Shown: piece after piece, positions 31,291 to 38,397 of the stretch
How the letters are laid out: every line of letters starts with the position of its first letter
How positions within the stretch are numbered: position 1 is the stretch's first letter
NCBI GenBank assembly: GCA_030827125.1
Contig: JAURFD010000005.1
Coordinates: 117,046-157,538 of the forward strand
DNA from: Candidatus Nanopelagicales bacterium
GTDB taxonomy: Bacteria; Actinomycetota; Actinomycetes; S36-B12
Length of the DNA: 40,493 nt
Direction: 5' to 3'
Position numbers and translations under genes: made by a program
The notes under the pieces: generated by a model
Databases searched by the model: none
Seen by the model: only the letters and a program-made list of their open reading frames with translations
Told to the model about the DNA's origin: nothing

Positions 31291-32025
31291 GTCGCTTCCG
31301 GTGGATTCGGCCCCCGGTTCGAGCATGTCGCACAGGACGAGGGCGTTCTCCACGCCTGCGGACGAGGCTGTGTTGTCGAAGATCACGAGGGAATTTCCCG
31401 TGCGCGCGCGCAGATCCGTCGAGAGGGCGCTGAGTTGTTGACTCGTGTAGGGGCTTCGGTAGCGGCGTGGCTCCCCATGAAGTCGGTAGTACGCCGCACC
31501 ACCGCCCACCGGTTCGGTGGGGATGGTGGTCGTGACTTCCGTGAGGTCAAGGTCGGTGTACATGGATCGAGAGGCGTCGGCGAACCACGAGTCGTGTCTT
31601 GCCTCAACGGCGATCATCGCCGAGTAAGACGACCGCATACGTGTGAAGAAGGGGGCGGCACGCTCGGAATCGAAAGCCAGCGAGGGCGGCAACTGCACCA
31701 GCACCGCGTGCAACTTGTCACCGAGTCCGGTCACGGATTCCCAGAAAGTCGCGAGAGGAGCTTGTTCGGAGAGCTTCGCAAAGTGTGTGACGGCCCGAGC
31801 CATCTTGACGCTGAACGCGAAGTTGTCCGGGGTCTGCGCGGCCCAGCCCTCGTAGGTGATGCGTCGTACTGAGCGATAGAACGACACATTCACCTCGACA
31901 AGATTCAGTGCACTGGCGTATCTCTCGAGACCGGTACCGCCGGCACGCGGGAACCGAGATCGGTAGCGGCTCGTGGCCTCACTCCACCCGGCCAGCCCGA
32001 CCCGAACTCTGTCCCGAGGTGTCAT
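31288..32025 (-). CDS. DUF72 (YecE-like) protein
   Basis: A 245-residue TIM-barrel protein of the DUF72/YecE family. Landmarks are RVGLAGWSEA, YASALNLVEVNVSFYRSV, FAFSVKMARAVTHFAKL, LHAVLVQLPPSLAF, AVEARHDSWF, YYRLHGEPRRYRSPYTSQQL and VIFDNTASSAGVENAL. The function of the family is not established. ATG at 32025 overlaps the stop of the upstream alpha/beta hydrolase by ATGA, so the two are translationally coupled. Confidence 0.88.
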   Translation of the reverse strand: MTPRDRVRVGLAGWSEATSRYRSRFPRAGGTGLERYASALNLVEVNVSFYRSVRRITYEGWAAQTPDNFAFSVKMARAVTHFAKLSEQAPLATFWESVTGLGDKLHAVLVQLPPSLAFDSERAAPFFTRMRSSYSAMIAVEARHDSWFADASRSMYTDLDLTEVTTTIPTEPVGGGAAYYRLHGEPRRYRSPYTSQQLSALSTDLRARTGNSLVIFDNTASSAGVENALVLCDMLEPGAESTGSD

Positions 32026-32747
32026 GCCCCGGCCGACGCGGTTTCGAGGAGCAGACGGGCGGTGCCCTGAGGGTCCGTCAGCATCATGTCGTGACCCGTG
32101 GCGATCTCCCGCATCGTCCAGCCGTCGGTGCGGGCTCGCTCGATCGACAGCGCCAGCGGCGCGAGTGGTGGTGCCGTGTGCTCGATATACGTGCGCGGGA
32201 GCGCTTCCATCGGGGCTGGGTCGTAGTCGACCACCCCGCGGGAAAATGTGAGCGAGAAGTCAGTGAGTTTGCGACGTAGCTCGGCGGCCAAGGCGGGATC
32301 GGTGATGCCCCATCGATCGAGGAGACCGTCCGCGACCGGGATGCGCCAACCGTCGCCCGAGTCAGTGGCGAGCGCCTCGAACATTGTTCGCGACGACTCT
32401 GGCTCCACATCGAAGTTGGATTCACCGGGGTACTGCAGGAAGGCGCCGGCAAAGACAATCGCACGCACACGAGTCTCCAGGTGCTCCACGATCGGGCCGG
32501 CGAGGCCGCCGGAATACGAATGGAAAACCATGACCAGATTGTCGAGATCGTTGTAATTAACGACGTTCACGATGTCCTCAATGTGCGTGTGCACACTTGT
32601 CTGCGGCGTGAGCAGATGGACACGTTCGCCTTGGCCCGTCAGTGTCGGTGCCCACACGTCATGACCTGCATCGCGCAGAAGTGGTGCGACGTGGCGCCAG
32701 CACCAACCGCCGTGCATAGCACCGTGGACGAGGATGTAGGTCGACAC
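32022..32747 (-). CDS. Alpha/beta hydrolase, esterase/HNL-like
   Basis: A 241-residue cytosolic hydrolase of the plant methylesterase/hydroxynitrile-lyase-like branch: YILVHGAMHGGWCWRHVAPLL at the N-terminus and DVWAPTLTGQGER after strand 4. The nucleophile elbow reads VFHSYSGGLAG, so the usual G-x-S-x-G is changed to F-x-S-x-S. The histidine is in ATGHDMMLTDP. The serine and histidine are still present. The start is GTG at 32747, 7 nt after TAGGCT, leaderless. It is the first gene of a two-gene operon with DUF72. Confidence 0.8.
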   Translation of the reverse strand: MSTYILVHGAMHGGWCWRHVAPLLRDAGHDVWAPTLTGQGERVHLLTPQTSVHTHIEDIVNVVNYNDLDNLVMVFHSYSGGLAGPIVEHLETRVRAIVFAGAFLQYPGESNFDVEPESSRTMFEALATDSGDGWRIPVADGLLDRWGITDPALAAELRRKLTDFSLTFSRGVVDYDPAPMEALPRTYIEHTAPPLAPLALSIERARTDGWTMREIATGHDMMLTDPQGTARLLLETASAGA

Positions 32748-32754
32748 GACTGTC

Positions 32755-32760
32755 AGCCTA
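32755..32760 (-). promoter_or_regulatory. Leaderless -10 (TAGGCT) of hydrolase/DUF72 operon
   Basis: TAGGCT on the minus strand is 7 nt before the GTG at 32747. Confidence 0.45.
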
Positions 32761-32786
32761 GATCTGCTGGCAGCCCGCTGTCCGTG

Positions 32787-33263
32787 TCAGCCGGTTACGG
32801 CGTTGGCATCCCCGACGAGACTTGCGCCGCTTTCCCCGGAATCAATGGCCGAGATCTGTGCCTCGAGCGAGGCCAGTGCCTGGTCGCGCAGGGAGCGCGG
32901 TCCGTCGTGCCAGGGCGCGAAGGTCAGGTCCGCCAGCTGCTGACGGGCAGCTTGGAGTTCCACGAGGCCCTGTTCGCGGGCTTGCTCGACCAGATCGTTC
33001 ATCGATTGCCGGGTGTCCGGATCCAGATCGGGCCGTGACACTGCTGGCTGGACGTACTCGCGCATGGAGGCAATGCGCTGCTGCGCGATGACGAGGGCGA
33101 TCTCGGCCTGTTCGGTTGCGGCACTCACCTCGGCGGTCGCCGAGTCTTGCCAGCGTCGATCCAGGATCCAGCCAGCGGTGAGGATAAGGGCAAAGGCCGC
33201 CACGGCCGCGATCAGTAGTTGCGGGTGACGCTTGCGTGGCGCGCCGTACTCCAATTCCTCCAT
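32787..33263 (-). CDS. Membrane-anchored coiled-coil protein
   Basis: A 158-residue protein, not recognised. A short basic cytoplasmic N-terminus (GAPRKRHPQ) precedes one transmembrane helix (about residues 16-33). A long extracytoplasmic alpha-helical region rich in A, E, Q and R follows, with heptad-like spacing (TAEVSAATEQAEIALVIAQQRIASMREYV and SMNDLVEQAREQGLVELQAARQQLADL). The end is low-complexity. ATG at 33263 is leaderless behind TACGCT. The role is unknown. Confidence 0.65.
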   Translation of the reverse strand: MEELEYGAPRKRHPQLLIAAVAAFALILTAGWILDRRWQDSATAEVSAATEQAEIALVIAQQRIASMREYVQPAVSRPDLDPDTRQSMNDLVEQAREQGLVELQAARQQLADLTFAPWHDGPRSLRDQALASLEAQISAIDSGESGASLVGDANAVTG

Positions 33264-33271
33264 CGAACGGC

Positions 33272-33277
33272 AGCGTA
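33272..33277 (-). promoter_or_regulatory. Leaderless -10 (TACGCT) of coiled-coil gene
   Basis: TACGCT on the minus strand lies 8 nt before the ATG at 33263. Confidence 0.35.
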
Positions 33278-33371
33278 GGCCGGTTCGCGGATAACTGCAG
33301 CAATCTCGCGTGTTCCCCCGATGAGCAAGGCGCAGGAGGGGCTGCGCGAGGGCGAAGCGGTAGCTGAGGCC

Positions 33372-33587
33372 CTAGGAGTGTGGCTCCCGACGGGTGAGGT
33401 AGGGGTCGTGCAAGTAGGCGTTGAACACCAATGCGATCTCTTGTGCGAGATCGGTGGGGAGGTCGTCCTGCCCCAGCACTTCCCACCGTCGTTGGATGTC
33501 GCGGGCTAGTTCGGCCTGCGCTGGGGCTCCGCGGGCGATGACCTCGGCCAGCCGCTGCCATGCGCCATCCGCCGTCATCTCGCTCAT
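33372..33587 (-). CDS. Small hypothetical protein, 71 residues
   Basis: Not recognised. The protein is hydrophilic and mostly helical (GAWQRLAEVIARG, AELARDIQRRWEVLG, DLAQEIALVFNAYLHDPYLTRRE) with no membrane segment. ATG at 33587 follows CAGGAT by 6 nt. It is divergent from the lipoprotein gene at 33726; the 138-nt space between them is largely occupied by a 61-nt palindrome. Confidence 0.55.
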   Translation of the reverse strand: MSEMTADGAWQRLAEVIARGAPAQAELARDIQRRWEVLGQDDLPTDLAQEIALVFNAYLHDPYLTRREPHS

Positions 33588-33593
33588 GTGCTC

Positions 33594-33599
33594 ATCCTG
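33594..33599 (-). promoter_or_regulatory. Leaderless -10 (CAGGAT) of 33372-33587 gene
   Basis: CAGGAT on the minus strand is 6 nt before the ATG at 33587. Confidence 0.4.
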
Positions 33600-33633
33600 C
33601 TCGTTGCGCGGACCCAGCGCACCATGACCTCCT

Positions 33634-33694
33634 GTTGAGTGGCGCGTTGTTGACGGTTTTTGCGGCGAAAACCGTCAACAACCCGCCACTCAAC
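33634..33694. repeat. 61-nt near-perfect palindrome in a divergent promoter region
   Basis: Two 27-nt arms (33634-33660 starting GTTGAGTGGCG, and 33668-33694 ending CGCCACTCAAC) pair with one C-C mismatch around the 7-nt loop TGCGGCG. It sits between two divergent leaderless promoters (33594-33599 and 33714-33719), so it cannot be a terminator for either gene. Confidence 0.85.
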
Positions 33695-33713
33695 GATGAT
33701 TGTTGGCACGTGA

Positions 33714-33719
33714 GACGCT
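33714..33719 (+). promoter_or_regulatory. Leaderless -10-like (GACGCT) of lipoprotein gene
   Basis: GACGCT is 6 nt before the GTG at 33726; weaker than the other sites because its first base is not T. Confidence 0.3.
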
Positions 33720-33725
33720 GGAGCG

Positions 33726-34241
33726 GTGACTTCGCGAAACACGTCGGCCCGACCGCTCCTTGTCGGTCTCGCTGTTCTCGTGCTGGCCGCGCCCCTTTCG
33801 GCCTGTACGTCAAGCCCGGATGCAGCCCCGGACGCCACCGCGACGTCCACCGTAAGTGGCTCGGCCGGAACGGACACCGCCGATGGCGTACTGGATTGCT
33901 TCGCCGCGCGTGGGGCCATGGCCGACTACTCGACCGCTCTCGTGGAGTTAGCCAAGGGGCTTGAGGCCGAAAACGCCCTTCTCACGGTGGCCGCTGCTGA
34001 CTCCATGTCCTTTTGGGCCACGCGGGCCCTGGAGGAATTGCCGGGGGCGCCCGCCGAAGCGGCTGACTTCGTTGCGGCCTCTCAGGATGTCGCAACGCTG
34101 GTGAAGCAGGACCTGTCCGACGAGGTGCCGTTCCCCGAGATCATCAGGGACGTGACACAGGCCTTCGCGGCTGACGCCTTCACGGTCGGTGGCGACGCCT
34201 TGGATGACTACGCCGACCAGGTCTGCCCCGAGTCGTCCTGA
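33726..34241 (+). CDS. Lipoprotein of unknown function
   Basis: A 171-residue exported protein. The N-terminus is a lipoprotein signal (TSRNTSARPLLVGLAVLVLAAPLSAC) with lipobox L-S-A-C, so Cys27 is probably acylated. A Ser/Thr/Ala-rich spacer (28-52) leads to a helical domain with two more cysteines (LDCFAARG near 58 and DQVCPESS at the end) that may pair. The domain is not recognised. GTG at 33726 fits a weak leaderless start. Upstream lies the 61-nt palindrome; downstream, before the convergent permease gene, is another hairpin. Confidence 0.7.
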   Translation: MTSRNTSARPLLVGLAVLVLAAPLSACTSSPDAAPDATATSTVSGSAGTDTADGVLDCFAARGAMADYSTALVELAKGLEAENALLTVAAADSMSFWATRALEELPGAPAEAADFVAASQDVATLVKQDLSDEVPFPEIIRDVTQAFAADAFTVGGDALDDYADQVCPESS

Positions 34242-34255
34242 CCCTTCCCTTCGGT

Positions 34256-34307
34256 TCCGACCGTTGTTGTTGTTTCTTCAGCTCGAAAACCCACCACAAC
34301 GGACGGA
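34256..34307. repeat. Palindromic element, second CCGACCGTTGTTG copy
   Basis: Left arm 34256-34272 (TCCGACCGTTGTTGTTG) and right arm 34291-34307 (ending ACAACGGACGGA) pair imperfectly. The outer part, including the A-A mismatch, matches the element at 22451-22503. It lies between convergent genes and could also terminate transcription. Confidence 0.65.
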
Positions 34308-34317
34308 TATGGGAGTC

Positions 34318-35775
34318 CTAGACCTGGCCGATCCAGGTCGAGATCGGCTCGGAGGCGAAGTAGATGACGAAGGCGATCGCAACGACCCACATGACGACGG
34401 GGACCTCCGACCACTTGCGCTGGAAGATCCGGATGACGACCCAACTCACGAAGCCGGCGCCGATGCCGTTGACGATGGAGTAGGTGAACGGCATGAGCAC
34501 GATCGTGAGGAACGCCGGGATGCCGATGGCAAGATCCGTGAAGTCGATCTTGCGGACCTGCATCATCATCATCGCGCCCACGACCACCAGTGCGGGTGCG
34601 GCAGCCTCCCACGGCACGACGCTCACCAGCGGCGTGAAGAACATGGCAACAAGGAAGAGCGCCCCGGTCACCATCGCTGCGATCCCGGTGCGGGCACCAT
34701 CGCCCACGCCGGCTGCCGACTCGATGTACGCCGTATTGCTTGACGCGCTCGCCGCACCACCGACGATCGCGGCGGCCGCATCGACCGCCAAGATCGACTG
34801 CATGTGCGGGACGTCGTTGTCTTCGTCAAGCATGTCGCCCTCGGCCGCGATGCCGAACGCCGTACCCATGGTGTCGAAGAAATCCGTGAGCATGAGGCTG
34901 AAGACCGCGAGTCCCGCCGCGAGCACTCCGACGGCGGTGAATGCGCCGAAGAGGTTGAACTGACCGATGAGGGAGAAGTTCGGGGTGGCGATGATCGACT
35001 CAGGCAGTCCGGGGACATTCAGACCCCAGCCGGCGGGGTTGTCCTCGCTACGTCCTCCGACGCCGAACGCCGCTTCGACGATGATCGCGAGAATCGTGGT
35101 GGCAACGATGCCGATGAGCAGGCCGCCGCGGACCTTGAGGACAACGAGCACGCTCATGAGCAGCAGGCCGATCACGAAGATGAGCGCCGACCAGCCGGAG
35201 AGGTTGCCGTTGACGCCGAAGGTAATGAGCGGGTTGCCGGGACGGGCAATGCCCGCATCCACGAGGCCGATGAGGGTGATGAAGAGCCCGATGCCGACTC
35301 CGATGGCGAACTTGAGCGGCTCAGGGATCGCGTCGAAGACCTTCTTGCGTAGGCCGACCACGACGAGCAGGAGGACGAGGACGCCCTCGAGGATGATCAG
35401 GCCCATTGCATCGGCCCACGTCATCTGCGGTGCGAGGGTGAAGGCGACAACCGGGAGGAGGCCGAGGCCGGCCGCGATCGCTAGTGGGATGCGGCCGATG
35501 GCCCCCATGATGATCGACATCACTCCGGCGACCAGAGCCATGACGGCTGCTACGGCGGCGATGGAGTCTCCGACGTCGGTGAAGCCGCCAATGAGGGAGC
35601 CGGTGCCGTCCGTGCCAGTGCCGAGAATGAGTGGGCCGAGAACCACGATGTAGGCCATCGTCACGAAGGTGACGACCCCGCCGCGGATTTCGCGGCTGAG
35701 GGTGGATTTGCGTTTGGTGATTTCGAACCAGCGGTCGAAACCGGATGTGGTCTGGGGGGATTTGGTCGTCGCCAT
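34318..35775 (-). CDS. AzgA-type NCS2 purine permease
   Basis: A 485-residue inner-membrane transporter of the NCS2 family, AzgA-like (COG2252) branch, which imports hypoxanthine, guanine or adenine with protons. Landmarks are FVTMAYIVVLGPLIL, GLGLLPVVAFTLAPQMTWADAMG, the conserved IPEPLKFAIGVGIGLFITLIGL, VFSLMLTDFFDTMGTAFGIAAEGDM, and SSNTAYIESAAGVGDGARTGIAAMVTGALFL. The length and about 13-14 helices are typical. ATG at 35775 lies 6 nt after TAACTT, so the transcript appears leaderless, which argues against a purine riboswitch. A PucR-type regulator is 4 kb away on the same strand. Confidence 0.92.
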   Translation of the reverse strand: MATTKSPQTTSGFDRWFEITKRKSTLSREIRGGVVTFVTMAYIVVLGPLILGTGTDGTGSLIGGFTDVGDSIAAVAAVMALVAGVMSIIMGAIGRIPLAIAAGLGLLPVVAFTLAPQMTWADAMGLIILEGVLVLLLVVVGLRKKVFDAIPEPLKFAIGVGIGLFITLIGLVDAGIARPGNPLITFGVNGNLSGWSALIFVIGLLLMSVLVVLKVRGGLLIGIVATTILAIIVEAAFGVGGRSEDNPAGWGLNVPGLPESIIATPNFSLIGQFNLFGAFTAVGVLAAGLAVFSLMLTDFFDTMGTAFGIAAEGDMLDEDNDVPHMQSILAVDAAAAIVGGAASASSNTAYIESAAGVGDGARTGIAAMVTGALFLVAMFFTPLVSVVPWEAAAPALVVVGAMMMMQVRKIDFTDLAIGIPAFLTIVLMPFTYSIVNGIGAGFVSWVVIRIFQRKWSEVPVVMWVVAIAFVIYFASEPISTWIGQV

Positions 35776-35781
35776 GTGGGG

Positions 35782-35787
35782 AAGTTA
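35782..35787 (-). promoter_or_regulatory. Leaderless -10 (TAACTT) of purine permease gene
   Basis: TAACTT on the minus strand is 6 nt before the ATG at 35775. Confidence 0.45.
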
Positions 35788-35789
35788 GT

Positions 35790-35884
35790 GAGTCACGGGA
35801 TCGCCTCGTGGCAGATTGGCCGAGAAAGTGAACGGTAACCAAAGACACATGAAACGCGCGTGATGCCTGGTGACTCCGTGACTC
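35790..35884. promoter_or_regulatory. Paired inverted sites upstream of permease
   Basis: GAGTCACGG (35790-35798), inside the -35/-10 spacer of the permease promoter, is repeated inverted as CCGTGACTC (35876-35884), with a further GTGACTCC copy from 35870. The 95-nt arrangement could be two halves of a looping operator. No riboswitch fold was seen. Confidence 0.3.
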
Positions 35885-35905
35885 CTGGGGATCCGGAGGG
35901 TGTGC

Positions 35906-36247
35906 TCAGGGGCGTGGAGTGAATCCGAGGGGAAGGTCCGGCCGCTTGATCACGATGAAGTCCTCGGCGTCCTCCCCGAGCACGCGCCGGCCCATCGAGT
36001 AAGCGATGCGTCGTGCCTGCTCCTTGGCGAACTCCGCTCGGGGACCGGCGAAATGGTCGTCGACTGTCGCTGTCCAGATCTCTAGCCAGCGCTGCAGGTG
36101 CTCGGTCAGGTCCCTGTGTGCGACGTCAATGAAGATGGGTCCGAGCACAGCATCGTCAACTGCGCGCCCATAGAAGTCCAAGACCAGCGACTCGATATCG
36201 GTGCGCGTGATGATGTTCGGCCGCCTGGTGGCACCCTGGGATGTCAT
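35906..36247 (-). CDS. Truncated haemoglobin (group III) with internal deletion
   Basis: A 113-residue globin-like protein. The N-terminal half matches group III truncated haemoglobins (LVLDFYGRAVDDAVLGPIFIDVAH). The second half matches their G and H helices (EHLQRWLEIWTATVDDHFAGPRAEFAKEQARRIAYSM). In normal members about 40 residues separate these parts, including the E and F helices and the proximal histidine. Here the first part joins directly onto D-L-T-E-H-L, so that segment is absent with the frame preserved. A C-terminal extension follows. Haem binding in the usual way is unlikely. ATG at 36247 is 18 nt from the divergent TauE-like start; no clear promoter is seen for this side. Confidence 0.7.
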   Translation of the reverse strand: MTSQGATRRPNIITRTDIESLVLDFYGRAVDDAVLGPIFIDVAHRDLTEHLQRWLEIWTATVDDHFAGPRAEFAKEQARRIAYSMGRRVLGEDAEDFIVIKRPDLPLGFTPRP

Positions 36248-36253
36248 CAGGGC

Positions 36254-36259
36254 TAGTTT
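36254..36259 (+). promoter_or_regulatory. Leaderless -10 (TAGTTT) of 36266 gene
   Basis: TAGTTT is 6 nt before the GTG at 36266. Confidence 0.5.
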
Positions 36260-36265
36260 CGCACT

Positions 36266-37054
36266 GTGCCCGACGCCTGGACTCCGCTACTCATTGCCGT
36301 GGTCGGAGTCGCGGTCCTCCTCTATGGCGTCTCCAAGACGGCTATGCCGGTGCTCGGCGTACTCGCTGGTCCTGTGCTGGCGGCCGCGCTCGGCCCGACG
36401 ACGGCGTCGGCGTTCGCCGTACCTCTCCTCATCGCTGGTGATCTGGTGGCACTGTCCATCTACCGTCAGCACGCGGACTGGAAGCTCATCTGGCGCATCG
36501 TTCCCGGAGTTCTCCTCGGCTTTGGTGTCACAGCCTTGATGTTCGCCTTTCTCGATCAGCGCGTCATCGCGCGGATCCTCGGCGTTCTGATCTTGACGTC
36601 GGTCTTTCTGGAGCTGTGGCAGCGCCGTCAGAAGTCTCGCCAGATGGCGCAGGCCGATGCCGCTGGAGAGGTCTGGGTGGAGGCCAACCCGCACGTCCAC
36701 CGCGGGGCGGCAGCCTTCTTCGGGACCCTGGCGGGCATGACCACGATGGCCGCGAACGCCGGCGGCACGGCGATGACCCTCTACCTACTGAAGATGCGCG
36801 TGCCCATGCTCGCGTTTATGGGGACGTCTGCCTGGTTCTTCTTCATCCTCAACGTCGCCAAGATCCCGATCGTCGTAGGCCTGGGCCTGCTGGACGTTCA
36901 GTCACTCCTCGCCGATCTTGCCTTCCTGCCCATCATGTTGGTGGGCACGGTGTTGGGCATCGCAGTCTTCCGCCGGATGAATCAAACCCTGTTTGCCAAC
37001 CTAGCCCTCGCTCTGAGCGGGCTCGCTTCCCTCTGGTTGATCATCCACGGCTGA
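36266..37054 (+). CDS. TauE/SafE family membrane protein
   Basis: A 262-residue membrane protein with about eight hydrophobic helices, of the TauE/SafE (DUF81) anion exporter family. Landmarks are VLLYGVSKTAMPVLGVLAGPVLAAALGPTTASAFAVPLLIAGD in the first half and GTLAGMTTMAANAGGTAMTLYLLKMRVPMLAFMGTSAWFFFILN in the second. A charged cytoplasmic loop with RRQKSRQMAQADAAGEVWVE lies between. The substrate is unknown. GTG at 36266 is leaderless. The last 54 nt overlap the 3' end of the convergent antiporter gene; both frames look genuine there. Confidence 0.85.
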   Translation: MPDAWTPLLIAVVGVAVLLYGVSKTAMPVLGVLAGPVLAAALGPTTASAFAVPLLIAGDLVALSIYRQHADWKLIWRIVPGVLLGFGVTALMFAFLDQRVIARILGVLILTSVFLELWQRRQKSRQMAQADAAGEVWVEANPHVHRGAAAFFGTLAGMTTMAANAGGTAMTLYLLKMRVPMLAFMGTSAWFFFILNVAKIPIVVGLGLLDVQSLLADLAFLPIMLVGTVLGIAVFRRMNQTLFANLALALSGLASLWLIIHG

Positions 37055-38257
37055 CAGGCCGAGTATCCGCGCCAAGGGTGCGGCGGTGAGGCCGTAGACC
37101 GCCACCGTCACCGAGATGATGATGAAGATCGAAGGCAGCAGCCGGTCAGCGGTCGGAACGCTCAAGGACACCAGCGTGGCACCCACGCTCGATGCGGTGG
37201 CCGCGGCCACGATGCCGCGGGGACTCATCCAACCGACGAAGATGCGCTCCTGCCGAGTGAGGTCGCTGCGCTGAGCGGCGAGGAACACCACCAGTGGGCG
37301 CACCACGAGAATGAGGATCGCGCTCACCGCGATGGCCGGCAGGGCGATCTCGGCTACGGCCTCGACGGGCACCAACGCGGCGATCGACACGAAGAGCACT
37401 CCGATAGCCAACGCGACCACGGTGTTGAAGAAGGGACCGGCGTCCGCCAACGACTCGCCCCGCTTGAGCGCCACCCGGGCCGCGACAAAGCCCATGATGA
37501 GGGCGGTGAGCAGCCCGGCATCGTCGGCGAGGAAGTTGGCAAAGCCCGCTGCCACAATGACGGAGCCGATGATGACCTGGGTGCCGAGTTGGGAGTTCCC
37601 CCGCACCATCCGGCCGCCGATGAAGATCAGGGCGATGCCGATGCCCGCACACAGGATGCCGACGAGTAGGCCCTCGACGAATAGCAACGAGGCATCGAGG
37701 ATAGAAGGCTCATCCGTGGCCTTAATTACCTGAAAGATGACGACCGCAAAGAGTGCTCCCACGGGGTCGAGGAGGTTGCTCTCCCAGAGCAGGATCCCCT
37801 TCACCCGCGCATCGGGACGGGCAAAGGTGAGGATCGGCGTCACGACGGTAGGGCCGGAGACGACCACGATAGCCCCGAGCATCACGGCGATCTGCACACT
37901 CAGGCCCAGGATGTAGAAGGCGGCAGCAGATCCCACGATCGCCGTGATCGGCCAGCCGAACCACACCAGCCGTCGTACGACGGAGTGCTCATGGCGCTTG
38001 AGGGGGGAGTAGTTGAGCTCGGTACCGCCGTGGAAGAGGATGACAGCGACCAATAGGTTGACGATGACAGGGAAGGCCTCGCCGAGGATGGCGTCGGCGC
38101 GCAGCCCCGGCGCGATGGCGCCGAAGATGAAGCCGGCCGGCAGGAGCAGCACGAGGGCGGGGAGCTTGAGTTTGGGGGCGACAACCTGGCAGCCCACCGC
38201 GAGGCCGAAGGTGATGGCGGCCGCCAGCATCATCTGCGTGTCGGTGGGCTGCTCCAC
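37001..38257 (-). CDS. CPA1-type cation:proton antiporter
   Basis: A 418-residue inner-membrane antiporter of the NhaP-like CPA1 group exchanging Na+ or K+ for H+. About 12 helices are visible. Core landmarks are LLLPAGFIFGAI, VAVILFHGGTELNYSPLKRH, AIVVVSGPTVVTPILTFARPD, the ion-binding region LLWESNLLDPVGALFAVVIFQ (Asn-Asp type) and RIFVGWMSPRGIVAAATASSVG. A short acidic tail (DDQPEGSEPAQSEG) ends the protein, and it is this tail that overlaps the TauE-like gene. GTG at 38257 follows TAGGGT by 6 nt, leaderless. It lacks a C-terminal regulatory RCK domain. Confidence 0.88.
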   Translation of the reverse strand: MEQPTDTQMMLAAAITFGLAVGCQVVAPKLKLPALVLLLPAGFIFGAIAPGLRADAILGEAFPVIVNLLVAVILFHGGTELNYSPLKRHEHSVVRRLVWFGWPITAIVGSAAAFYILGLSVQIAVMLGAIVVVSGPTVVTPILTFARPDARVKGILLWESNLLDPVGALFAVVIFQVIKATDEPSILDASLLFVEGLLVGILCAGIGIALIFIGGRMVRGNSQLGTQVIIGSVIVAAGFANFLADDAGLLTALIMGFVAARVALKRGESLADAGPFFNTVVALAIGVLFVSIAALVPVEAVAEIALPAIAVSAILILVVRPLVVFLAAQRSDLTRQERIFVGWMSPRGIVAAATASSVGATLVSLSVPTADRLLPSIFIIISVTVAVYGLTAAPLARILGLSAVDDQPEGSEPAQSEG

Positions 38258-38263
38258 GGGTGA

Positions 38264-38269
38264 ACCCTA
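38264..38269 (-). promoter_or_regulatory. Leaderless -10 (TAGGGT) of antiporter gene
   Basis: TAGGGT on the minus strand is 6 nt before the GTG at 38257. The remainder of the gap 38270-38397 has no supported gene; a 33-codon plus-strand frame (38300-38401) has no ribosome binding site. Confidence 0.5.
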
Positions 38270-38397
38270 GTCTGCGGGCTCCCTTCCCAAGTCGCCGTCG
38301 TGGGTGACGTGGAGTCAGTGGGGGCGGGCTGCGACGCTGTCCTCACCGGTGTCCGGGGGATGATGCAGGCACTGGGCGTTGACGTCGTTCAGATGGG

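Noticed and set aside
34256-34307. Simple rho-independent terminator between lipoprotein and permease genes.
   Set aside because: There is no T-run on either strand and the outer arms match an unlinked element, so a repeat family is the better first reading, though a terminator role is not excluded.
35776-35905. Possible purine riboswitch ahead of the NCS2 permease.
   Set aside because: The promoter is placed 6 nt before the ATG, leaving no leader, and no three-way junction or conserved purine aptamer core was seen.
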